Of a stretch of DNA of 42,469 nucleotides, positions 8,841 to 15,873 are shown one piece after another. A program made the position numbers and the translations under genes. Numbering within the stretch: the stretch's first letter is position 1; each line of letters opens with the position of its first letter. This stretch comes from Chloroflexi bacterium 44-23 (lineage in GTDB: Bacteria > Chloroflexota > Anaerolineae > Anaerolineales > Anaerolineaceae): the NCBI GenBank assembly GCA_001899005.1, contig MKUW01000025.1, positions 1-42,469 of the forward strand. Direction: 5' to 3'. The notes under the pieces were generated by a model. The model ran no database searches and was not told the DNA's origin. It worked only from the letters and a program-made list of their open reading frames with translations.

Positions 8841-8908
8841 GCATTACGCATTACGCATTACGCATTACAAATCACGAGTAACGAGTAACGAGTAACGAGT
8901 AACGAGTT
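8841..8908. repeat. Two perfect heptamer arrays, (GCATTAC)4 and (ACGAGTA)4-5
   Basis: GCATTAC is repeated four times at 8841-8868. After five bases ACGAGTA is repeated four times, with a fifth unit ACGAGTT, at 8874-8908. These are the most regular members of the 7-nt repeat class in the window. Confidence 0.93.
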
Positions 8909-9014
8909 CTTTCTCATTGGTAAGAGGTCTTACCAGTTAATATTATAAGGAATTTATACCCTTTGTCAATAAGGAAATCGGTATAATAGCTGGGACAAAT
9001 TTCAGATTTCCCTC

Positions 9015-9045
9015 TTGACTCTCCCCCTGGGGCAGACTGTATACT
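9015..9045 (+). promoter_or_regulatory. MerR-type promoter with 19-bp spacer and dyad
   Basis: TTGACT (9015-9020) and TATACT (9040-9045) are separated by 19 bp instead of 17. The spacer holds a CTCCCCCTGGGGCAG dyad. Long-spacer promoters with such dyads are the established operator type for MerR-family activators, which untwist the DNA. The downstream gene is a MerR gene, although it is frameshifted. Confidence 0.85.
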
Positions 9046-9089
9046 AATTTTGTTGGTGGCCACCAGCGCAGAATCTAACAGGAGCAGTC

Positions 9090-9947
9090 ATGATCATGAT
9101 TGGGGAACTGGCAAAAAGAGGCAATGTAACCGTCAAAGCCCTGCAGAATTACGCGCACCTGGGTTTGCTAAAACCGGTCTGGATTGATCGCTTCAGCGGT
9201 TACCGTTACTACTACGAAAGTCAGTTAATGCAATTGCAACGTATCCAGGTTTTAAAAGACATGGGATTTGCCTTGCGGCAGATCCAATCGCTGCTGGTCG
9301 CTGCTGGACGATCATATATCCGTAGATGTGCTTCGTTCAATCCTTGCCCAAAAGCGCGAGGAGCTTTCCTACCGTATCCGGGTCGAGCAGGCGCGACTCT
9401 CCGCCTTGATAGCCCGCTTGAATGATCTTGAATTGGGATATGACCTGCTCTATCCATTGAATTTATTTCAAGAGGAGAATTCTAAAATGGAACCGAAAAT
9501 GGTAAATTTACCTGCTTTTCAGGTAATAGGTATTCGCTATACGGGTAAGAACCAAAACAATGGAATTCCAAAATTGTGGGATCAAGAAGTTCTTCCCCGC
9601 TGTGATGAGATTCAACCAAAAATCAATCCGGAGATCATGTATGGTCTCTGTGATATGGCCGATAATTCAGATGAATTTGAGTATATCGGCGGCTCACAAG
9701 TACCGCCAGGGACTGAAATACCCGCTGGCATGGTCAGCAAGTCAATTCCAGCTAACAAATATGCAGTTTTTTATCACCTTAGGATGCTTCTAAAATATCA
9801 CGGACCATAGAACAAATCTACAGCAAGTGGCTGGCAGAGTGTGGTAGGGGACGCGCCGGCGGTCCTGATTTCGAATTCTACAACGAGGAATTCGATCCAT
9901 CTGCCGGCGAGCAATGTAAGATTTACATCTACATCCCCGTCAAATAG
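9090..9947 (+). pseudogene. MerR-family regulator with GyrI-like effector domain, two frameshifts
   Basis: The first frame (from ATG 9090, SD CAGGAG) encodes a MerR winged helix: IGELAKRGNVTVKALQNYAH, RFSGYRYY, then MGFALRQIQSLL. Reading then has to shift by +1 near 9288-9297 to continue as LLDDHISVDVLRS, the dimerisation helix, and the effector domain from about 9487. A second shift near 9770-9783, next to a T6 run, returns to the first frame for KWLAECGRGRAGGPDFEFYN and ends IYIYIPVK at the TAG 9945-9947. The restored product resembles BmrR/BltR-like drug-responsive regulators. The two shifts compensate each other, so either two indels or two sequence errors occurred. An internal ATG at 9487 with a GAGGAG site could express the effector domain only up to the second shift. 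Confidence 0.85.
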
Positions 9948-10028
9948 GGAACCTTCCTGGCTGAAAGTGTTTTATCAAGATATTTTCCCTGGCTCCTAGA
10001 GCAGTACCATACTTAATATTTAACCATC

Positions 10029-10146
10029 GTAACTACTCAGTCTCTCTAAAAATGATGGGATTACGAAACAATTCTCTGTTTTACGAGCATTCTCCTTTAA
10101 GAAGATTGCCGCGCCACCAAATATAAGAACGGTGGCTCGCAATGAC
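10029..10146 (+). repeat. Dispersed ~120-bp repeat element, copy 1
   Basis: This begins GTAACTACTCAGTCT, has the core TGTTTTACGAGC, then GATTGCCGCGCCACC, and ends GGTGGCTCGCAATGACA. The GCCACC/GGTGGC arms form a terminal hairpin. Copies 2 and 3 are at 10331-10450 (same strand) and 26808-26927 (opposite strand). Confidence 0.9.
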
Positions 10147-10197
10147 AGCGTTGTTTAAGTACGAATTCTTCCTTACCACACGTGAGATCTTTTGTAA

Positions 10198-10260
10198 GGG
10201 CGAATCATCCGGGAAACCATTCTACCTTGTAAAAAAATATCCATCGCGGATGCTTCGCCC
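10198..10260. repeat. Inverted repeat between dispersed-repeat copies
   Basis: GGGCGAATCATCCGG (10198-10212) pairs with GCGGATGCTTCGCCC (10246-10260) with two mismatches across a 33-nt loop. It sits between copies 1 and 2 of the ~120-bp repeat. No open frame of note is present in 9948-10554. Confidence 0.75.
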
Positions 10261-10330
10261 AAGAGCAGACTTAGGCTGAAAGACTGTTTATGCTTACAAT
10301 TAATTCCAAAGTGAAATTCAAAGACCTTTT

Positions 10331-10450
10331 GTAACTACTCAATCTTTCTAAAAAAGATGGCATCGCGAAGGATTTTTCTGTTTTACGAGCGGTTTCCTTT
10401 AAGGAGATTGCCGCGCCACCAAGGAACAAGAACGGTGGCTCACAATGACA
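10331..10450 (+). repeat. Dispersed ~120-bp repeat element, copy 2
   Basis: GTAACTACTCAATCTTTC, TGTTTTACGAGC, CCTTTAAGGAGATTGCCGCG and GGTGGCTCACAATGACA align with copy 1 throughout, with scattered substitutions. It is in direct orientation about 300 bp from copy 1. Confidence 0.9.
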
Positions 10451-10554
10451 TGGCTGAGCAGTTACTAACCATCAAACATAACGCGTCAAAACTTATTTTT
10501 TAGATTGCATGCCAGGCAAGTAAGACAGACACCTGCCATGCCAAATTGGATCTT

Positions 10555-11004
10555 TTACCTGACAGTATTTTCAAGGCCACTGATGAGTGCCTGCTTTTCC
10601 GCCTCGTTCAAGCGTGCTTCCGGGTGCATGGGATAATATACAAAAGGCGGCATCTCTCCCTCTCTTATTACCTCACCAATTTCATCCAGATCATCAAAGC
10701 TGGCAGCGCGCTGCCATTCTGAAAAATTCAATTTTTGGCGGCCTTCATCCACGTCCTTCTGGATCAACCACGACATAGGAGCGATGTTGCTATACCATGG
10801 CCAGGTGGTCTCATTACTATGGCAATCGAAACAGGCTCTCTGGGCCAGGATGCGCGTCGTTGGGCTATCCCAGGTGGGTTCTTTCACCACAGGTGGGTTG
10901 ACATGATTTTTTCCATATGGAATGAATTGTAGTAATAGGATTACAACAGCAATCACAGCGACAAAGGCCACAATAATTACCAGGATTTTCAAGAATATTT
11001 TCAT
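10555..11004 (-). CDS. Membrane-anchored haem-binding domain protein
   Basis: A 149-residue protein with one N-terminal transmembrane anchor (about residues 5-28) and an exported domain carrying CFDCH (C58-C61-H62), the CxxCH site for covalent c-type haem attachment. NETTWPWYSNIAPMSWL and EMPPFVYYPMHPEA match the small haem-binding domain family (Haem_bd). A methionine or histidine in MPPFVYYPMH may supply the distal ligand. The start at 11004 has a CGGAGGGG site. It is a single gene flanked by long spacers. The partner electron donor is not visible; cytochrome maturation genes would be required elsewhere. Confidence 0.88.
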   Translation of the reverse strand: MKIFLKILVIIVAFVAVIAVVILLLQFIPYGKNHVNPPVVKEPTWDSPTTRILAQRACFDCHSNETTWPWYSNIAPMSWLIQKDVDEGRQKLNFSEWQRAASFDDLDEIGEVIREGEMPPFVYYPMHPEARLNEAEKQALISGLENTVR

Positions 11005-11364
11005 TTCTTTTTGCCCCTCCGGAAAGCTTACATTAAAAATATTTTCTGAAGATGTTTTTTAGATTATCTTGATAATCCCATCTTACATTATTGTTTACAA
11101 ATGTCAATGGATTAATTTAATTACTACCTTTGTTTCAGAAATAGCTCTTTTCCTTTGTGGCCGAAGACATTTATTACTTTTAGAGCAACCCCCGAATGCC
11201 TGGCTTAAGTAAATTCACTATACGCTCTTTCTTAATCCACGCGGCATCTTTTCTTTTTGTTCTTTAAATGCTATGCCGATACGAAAATTGAGGTAAAGAT
11301 GTACTGGAGGGCAATAGTCGCGGGGCTTTACAAGAAATGATAAGCTCAAGCCGCACAGGCTAGC
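11005..11364. other. AT-rich intergenic region, nothing recognised
   Basis: This holds the upstream region of the haem-binding gene and AT-rich sequence without a supported gene, RNA or repeat. Short pyrimidine-rich runs are present. Confidence 0.4.
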
Positions 11365-11493
11365 TTAAGATTTGCTTACCAATAGTTCCGTCCAACTGCG
11401 AGCCATATACCCATTAACTGCAACGACAATCCAAATCTCACCTGAAGGTAGCTTCATTTCACGAAATATGGCTGCCGGAGGAATCTTTTCGAT
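11365..11493 (-). pseudogene. Possible gene remnant or very small ORF
   Basis: A minus-strand frame encodes 42 residues ending at TAA 11365-11367, with an internal ATG at 11457 that would give 30 residues (MKLPSGEIWIVVAVNG followed by a Trp-containing helix-like end). The composition looks protein-like (EIWIVVAVNG) rather than random, and a stop codon lies immediately upstream of the frame. There is no clear ribosome-binding site. I do not recognise the family. It may be the 3' end of a decayed gene. Confidence 0.3.
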
Positions 11494-11539
11494 TTATCAA
11501 AGAAGGTAAATGATCAAGAAATGCTAAAAAAGGAGGCTG

Positions 11540-12418
11540 TTATTTTCTTCTGAATTTTTGTCGGAATTGTGAGATTTTCTGCAATATCCGCCATGTCTCA
11601 CTATTTTTTATGGCTTCGTTTTCAGCCTGGATAGATTGCAGCTGTTGCAATGAAGCTGCCAATTCCTGCTGCAGGGATGTGAACAATTCGGGGTTTATAG
11701 AATTAATTTGTTTCTGTTCCATTTCTGTCTGTAAGGCAGCAATCGTCTTGGTTGCCTCACGCAACGCATTTTGGGTTTCAGAAGCGAGTACTCGCAAATC
11801 GAAATTTTCTTTTTTTAATGGCCATAATATCCGTTCATATTCCCGTATTACGTGCCATACCGGCTCTTTGCGTTTTCGAAAGCGAACTGCCCAGGGCGTT
11901 ATGAAAGAAGCATCAAAATCTACATCCCGAAAAAAAGCATGCATTGCGAATTGCTCTGCCCAATACTCCGGAACTTGCACGTTCCAATGGGTTGCTTCTT
12001 TGTAGTCAAAAGGTGTGGAAGAAATGAGAATATCATCACTGGCCATGCACAGATTTTGAATGGCCTTCTCTGCCTGATCTTTCGGCATGTGCTCTAAAAC
12101 CTCTATGCTGACGATTAAATCATACTGGTGGGGTAATGGTTCGGTTAGTGAACCTACCCAACAAAATTCTTGAATTGAGGAATGTACCTGCTCGATAGCA
12201 TACGTCGAAATATCCACACCGTAAGCTTGCAAGCCTGCGTTACGCAGCTGCTCAACCAAAAAACCAAAGGCACAACCGGCATCCAGAACTGTAACTGGTG
12301 CTATTTCTCTCTTGATCTTTTCAGCGATCATACCAAAAAATTGCAGCCATTGTTCGTCACGCTGGTAGGGACGGCCACAACTGGTGGCATAATAATTGGC
12401 ATCAAAATTAGAGTTCAT
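11540..12418 (-). CDS. SAM-dependent methyltransferase with C-terminal coiled coil
   Basis: A 292-residue class I methyltransferase. Motif I VLDAGCAFGFLVEQL (about residues 44-58) is followed by the acidic end of strand 2 (AYGVDIS) and DLIVSIEVLEHMPKDQ, the typical motif of the Methyltransf_11/23 group. From about residue 210 the sequence turns into a long glutamine-rich coiled coil ending in a basic QFRQKFRRK tail, with SETWRILQKI near the end. This C-terminal organisation is common in methyltransferases and glycosyltransferases acting on cell-surface polysaccharide. The substrate is unknown. AGGTG precedes the ATG at 12418. It is a single gene, with 120 bp separating it from the thioesterase upstream. 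Confidence 0.85.
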   Translation of the reverse strand: MNSNFDANYYATSCGRPYQRDEQWLQFFGMIAEKIKREIAPVTVLDAGCAFGFLVEQLRNAGLQAYGVDISTYAIEQVHSSIQEFCWVGSLTEPLPHQYDLIVSIEVLEHMPKDQAEKAIQNLCMASDDILISSTPFDYKEATHWNVQVPEYWAEQFAMHAFFRDVDFDASFITPWAVRFRKRKEPVWHVIREYERILWPLKKENFDLRVLASETQNALREATKTIAALQTEMEQKQINSINPELFTSLQQELAASLQQLQSIQAENEAIKNSETWRILQKISQFRQKFRRK

Positions 12419-12541
12419 GGTTTCACCTGAAATAGGAGATCATTCAAGTATAGCTGCAAAAAACAATTTATCCATTTGAACCCGGGATATCAGGTAAAAG
12501 TAATTTTTAATGTTTTCTATTTTAGCATGAGAAATAAATGC

Positions 12542-12952
12542 CTATCCGTGATTTTTGCCTTTGATGCCCATTTTCTTTTCAAAACTGGCTGTAAATCTGG
12601 CCACATCAATGATATAGCGCTCGTGTTCTCCCTCGGCGATTTTTTCCACCTCGTCCCATGCGTCGACCTTGAAGAGCACCCGGCGACCCTCAACGGAGAG
12701 TAATTCAGCGCGGATGCGGACCTGCATGCCAACCGGTGTGGCGGCCATGTGCTGAATGTTTACTCTGGTTCCCACACTGCTTTGGCCGTCAGCTAAAAAG
12801 GGGCGAATGGCTTGCATGGCAGCATTCTCCAGGAGGGAAACCAGATATGGGGTGCTTAATACCGGTGGAAGCGCTTCACAAAAGGCCGCAGCCGTATCGC
12901 CGACTTGAACGATAATTTCAATTTCCTGGCTTAACCCGGGTTTTAAAATCAT
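12542..12952 (-). CDS. FlK-like hotdog-fold acyl-CoA thioesterase
   Basis: A 136-residue single hotdog domain. T34, E42 and H68 have exactly the spacing (8 and 26 residues) of the catalytic Thr-Glu-His triad of fluoroacetyl-CoA thioesterase FlK, within TPYLVSLLENAAM and NIQHMAATPVGMQV. The family hydrolyses small acyl-CoAs, and many bacterial members are of unknown specificity, so a housekeeping acyl-CoA role is more likely than fluoroacetate resistance. It begins 11 bp after the LapA-like gene and is probably co-transcribed with it. The ribosome-binding site is weak, consistent with coupling. Confidence 0.83.
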   Translation of the reverse strand: MILKPGLSQEIEIIVQVGDTAAAFCEALPPVLSTPYLVSLLENAAMQAIRPFLADGQSSVGTRVNIQHMAATPVGMQVRIRAELLSVEGRRVLFKVDAWDEVEKIAEGEHERYIIDVARFTASFEKKMGIKGKNHG

Positions 12953-12963
12953 CTGTATGTCGC

Positions 12964-13503
12964 TCAGCGGTTCAAAATGCGATCAATACCTGGAAATTTC
13001 GATTTCTTGACCGGTTCTTTGGCTGGAGTGGGACCAGGCAAGGGCTCATCCAAATCAGGCAGCATGGCAGTCGGAGGTTCATCCAATGAGCTTTCACCAG
13101 GGTTCTGAGGTGAAGAAGGCGGTTCTGAATTACCAGGTTCAGCAACAACCGGCGCCATCGGAGTCACAGGCGCGACTGGTTCCGAAGGAGCTGGTGTTTC
13201 TTTATACATTTGCAATTCTTGCTGGGCAGCCTGATACTGGGTCTCTACTTTAACCAACTTGGATTCGAGTTCTTTTATTTTCTTGCGGGCGTTGGTAAGT
13301 GTAATTTTGTGTTTGAACCAGCCGGGAGTTGACATAAGAATACTGATCAAGACGCCAGTAAAAAGGGTCAATAATAGCACAATCGCCAGTGAATTGTTAA
13401 AATCCCAAACGAAAAACGAAACAGTAACCAATGCTGTGTTTTGGACGGCGAAAATCACCGCCAACAGCGCAATCAAAAGGGCAAAAACCAAAAATACTTG
13501 CAT
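12964..13503 (-). CDS. LapA-domain membrane protein with Pro-rich tail
   Basis: A 179-residue protein with two N-terminal transmembrane helices (about residues 3-22 and 37-60) in a LapA/DUF1049 arrangement (FAVQNTALVTVSFFVWDF between them). A coiled coil (about 70-105) and a Pro/Glu/Ser-rich disordered tail end in KSKFPGIDRILNR. In E. coli LapA acts with LapB in envelope assembly; a role here cannot be assigned. GGAGG lies before the ATG at 13503. It is first of a two-gene unit with the FlK-like thioesterase. Confidence 0.82.
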   Translation of the reverse strand: MQVFLVFALLIALLAVIFAVQNTALVTVSFFVWDFNNSLAIVLLLTLFTGVLISILMSTPGWFKHKITLTNARKKIKELESKLVKVETQYQAAQQELQMYKETPAPSEPVAPVTPMAPVVAEPGNSEPPSSPQNPGESSLDEPPTAMLPDLDEPLPGPTPAKEPVKKSKFPGIDRILNR

Positions 13504-13734
13504 AATCGACCTCCACTTTCACCATATCATATCATTTTCTGTTGCTCCTGTGTGATTCCACCCGGGATGGGCTGTGAATATACAGGTTGGAAATATAGTT
13601 GCAACTTCGTTACCAACCCGCAATTTCGCCTGAAGAACCAGCACGGGCTTGAAGCCGGAAGCACTGTTGAGAATAGGTTTTTTTTATAAACCATTTCTTT
13701 TGCATCAATTCAAGAATTGGGGCAGAGTGTTTTG

Positions 13735-13762
13735 TTGAAAAGGAACTTCCTTTCTTTATAAT
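13735..13762 (+). promoter_or_regulatory. Promoter of the acyl-ACP thioesterase with palindrome in the spacer
   Basis: TTGAAA (13735-13740) and TATAAT (13757-13762) are separated by 16 bp. The spacer overlaps a perfect palindrome AAAGGAACTTCCTTT (13739-13753), a likely operator. The rest of 13504-13845 shows no gene. Confidence 0.6.
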
Positions 13763-13845
13763 AATTATTAAATAGAAGAATTGACGGATGTGTAGAGAGT
13801 ACAATGAAGAAAGCATGGCGAATCCGAAATTGAGGAATTGACATT

Positions 13846-14604
13846 ATGATTGAAAAAGCTATTTGGAAAAACCAAGGCGAAGTTCGCACGTACGAAACTG
13901 ATCTGAACGGCTATTGGAAGCCGGCCGCTTTTTATCGGGCGATGGAAGAAGCAACAGTGCATCACTCGGCGCATCTGAATGTCGACTTTTTTAGTTTGCA
14001 GCAGTACGGGCTGGCCTGGGTACTGGCAAGGTCAAAGACCAAATTCTTTCATTTTCCAACTTCAGGAACACAATTGATAATCAAAACCTGGCCAAAAGGT
14101 TGGGGCCAGAAGATTTTTGGGATGCGCGATTACAGCATCACGACCCTGGATGGTACGGTTTGTGCGCTTTCCACATCTGCCTGGCTGCTAATTGATACTT
14201 CCAGCCGGCATTTCGTCAAACCTGAACGGTTGCGGGTAATTCTGCCGGATAATCACGGCCAATTTGCGCTCGATGAACTACTCGATAAATTAGGGCAGCC
14301 TGCTGACATGCAACCCGTGGCAGTTTTTCAGGCTCGTTATTCATCGCTCGATTTAATGGGTCATGTTAATAATACCCAGTATATCGATTGGATTTTTGAT
14401 TGCTTCCCGGTAGAAGAAATTCGTGATCTGAAACTGGATTGGCTGCAAATCAATTTTAATAATGAAATACAACCGGATGAAATGCTCACAATCGAAATGG
14501 CACCGCTGTCTGGCCCACCTGGATGTTATGCCTTCCGAGGTAATAATCAAAACAACGACACAATCGCTTTTGATGCACAATTAGGGTTTCGTACCGGTTC
14601 ATAA
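13846..14604 (+). CDS. Acyl-ACP thioesterase
   Basis: A 252-residue double-hotdog protein of the bacterial acyl-ACP thioesterase family (PF01643), which releases free fatty acids from acyl carrier protein. The first hotdog covers about residues 1-125 (RTYETDLNGYWKPAAFYRAMEEA, SKTKFFHFPTSGTQLIIKTWP). The second contains the catalytic-region motif DLMGHVNNTQYIDW (169-182), whose Asn/His correspond to the plant FatA/FatB active site. GAGGA precedes the ATG. It is monocistronic, transcribed divergently from the LapA/FlK pair and closed by a strong terminator shared with the peroxiredoxin gene. Confidence 0.9.
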   Translation: MIEKAIWKNQGEVRTYETDLNGYWKPAAFYRAMEEATVHHSAHLNVDFFSLQQYGLAWVLARSKTKFFHFPTSGTQLIIKTWPKGWGQKIFGMRDYSITTLDGTVCALSTSAWLLIDTSSRHFVKPERLRVILPDNHGQFALDELLDKLGQPADMQPVAVFQARYSSLDLMGHVNNTQYIDWIFDCFPVEEIRDLKLDWLQINFNNEIQPDEMLTIEMAPLSGPPGCYAFRGNNQNNDTIAFDAQLGFRTGS

Positions 14605-14669
14605 TTACTGAATCTGTTTTGCGGCTCGTTGAGGGAAATGAGTAAAGAGTTAAGTGGTAAAGATTAATA

Positions 14670-14690
14670 AGTAACGAGTAACAAGCAACG
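14670..14690. repeat. Short heptamer repeat (AGTAACG-like, 3 units)
   Basis: AGTAACG, AGTAACA and AGCAACG are in 7-nt register in the spacer downstream of the acyl-ACP thioesterase. The ACGAGTAAC core is shared with the array at 8874. Confidence 0.7.
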
Positions 14691-14756
14691 AAAATTACAA
14701 ATCGTCATCTTTTTTTGCCGTCTCATTACCCTTATCTCATTACTTTTCTCTACACA

Positions 14757-14801
14757 AAACTAATCCAGGTTGCGCTTCAAACAGGCAACCTGGATTAGTT
14801 T
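14757..14801. terminator. Bidirectional Rho-independent terminator
   Basis: CTAATCCAGGTTGC (14760-14773) and GCAACCTGGATTAG (14785-14798) form a perfect 14-bp stem, extended by AAA/TTT pairs to 14757-14801. T-rich sequence exits on both strands. It lies between two convergent genes. Confidence 0.85.
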
Positions 14802-14831
14802 CATTGATTGGTTGTTACGCTCCTGAAGAAA

Positions 14832-15542
14832 TTAGAAAGCGCTGTCTACTTTCCAGACTTTCCACACCTTACCGGCCAAATCGGGTCCGGGGGTGAGGGT
14901 AGGCTTTCCAGGCTGCCAACCGGAGGGAGTGACAACCCCTTCTGCACGTACAATTTGGAAGGCTTTCACCTGACGGATTAATTCTGTTACATTACGGCCA
15001 ACTTCAGGCGTTAATACTTCCATTGCCCGTAAATTAAAATCGGGGTCAATTAAAAAGCGACCGCGAATATCCACACCCGCATCCTCATCATAGACACCGT
15101 AGAGTGTGCCAACCCGGCCTCCCTGATCTGAAAGTAAGGGGAACGGAACGCCACCCGGTACCATCTTGGAGAGTTCTTCTTCCTGCCAGATCTTGTGGCT
15201 GAAACGACTATCGGTGCTGATGGCAACTACTTCTACCCCCAAAGACTGTAATTCCTGGTATTTAACGGCAACTGCCGCTAATTCAGTCGGTCAAACAAAG
15301 GTGAAATCACCCGGATAAAAGCAAAGGACAATCCACTTTCCTTTAAAATCCGATAATCTTACATTTTTAAAACCCCCCTCTTGAAAGGCACTCAATTCAA
15401 AATCAGGTGCTGGTTTTCCTACCCTAGCTGTCATTTTTGGTTTCTCCTTTACAACTGGTTGTGTCGATAATAAATCAGTTTGTGTTTCATCGATAATTGG
15501 CCCCTTGGACGGTTTAACACATCCGTCAACTGGTTTTGTCAT
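14832..15542 (-). CDS. Selenocysteine-containing peroxiredoxin (UGA read as Sec at codon 84)
   Basis: An AhpC/TSA-family thiol peroxidase that reduces peroxides. The frame opens at ATG 15542 (SD AGGAGGAACAA), runs through the conserved FYPGDFTFV, meets TGA at 15291-15293, and continues without shift as [15 protein letters not shown]. In the family that position is the peroxidatic cysteine (FTFVCPTE), so TGA exactly replaces Cys. A SECIS-like hairpin follows 9 nt later. Reading Sec gives 236 residues, normal for the family plus a ~36-residue N-terminal extension. Further family features are VAISTDS and [12 protein letters not shown]. The usual resolving Cys near VVCP..WQPG is Thr ([10 protein letters not shown]), so the enzyme is 1-Sec type; Cys8 in the extension is the only far cysteine. 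The alternative is a TGC-to-TGA nonsense pseudogene. Confidence 0.88.
15262..15281 (-). promoter_or_regulatory. Bacterial SECIS-like hairpin downstream of the UGA
   Basis: On the minus strand TTAGCGGC and GCCGTTAA form an 8-bp stem (one G-U pair) closed by an AGTT loop. The loop starts 17 nt after the UGA and has G in its second position. Both fit the described bacterial SECIS rules: loop 16-37 nt from the UGA, with G among its first two bases. Confidence 0.8.
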
Positions 15543-15654
15543 TTGTTCCTCCTGTACGGATAAAATGCCGTGCAACTGGTTTAATGATAGCACAGAAGTG
15601 TTAATTTATTATTATTTTTTAAGGTCATTTATCCTTTATTTGGGACATGGGATA

Positions 15655-15865
15655 AGTAAGTTGGTTAGTTAGTTGATTTGTTGATTTGTCTATCGGGGAG
15701 TTGGTTAGACTGTTGGTCGAATGGTCGGCTTGACATAATGGTTTTTCAAACGGGCTGCCTATAAACTCGTTTCAGACAACAACCACGTTCTACCGGTACA
15801 CAATCAACTAATTACCTAATTATCTAATTACCTGATCAACCAATCAACCCCTCATTACCCATTAC
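15655..15865. repeat. Low-complexity 7-8 nt repeat tract
   Basis: TTGGTTAGTTAGTTGATTTG-like units come first. Then CTAATTAC, CTAATTAT and CTAATTAC follow in perfect 8-nt register (15808-15831), then CATTACCCATTAC-like units. It fills the spacer between the peroxiredoxin start and the threonine synthase stop. No gene is seen. Confidence 0.75.
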
Positions 15866-15873
15866 ATATTCCA

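Noticed and set aside
8841..8908. CRISPR-like array
   Set aside because: Units are only 7 nt, contiguous and without spacers; no cas genes are present.
9268..9486. Separate gene starting at ATG 9268
   Set aside because: Its first residues are an out-of-frame reading of the MerR helix; it is the middle part of the frameshifted gene.
14832..15593. Two separate ORFs for the peroxiredoxin
   Set aside because: They are one continuous frame interrupted only by TGA at the catalytic Cys position; the downstream half has no start signal of its own.
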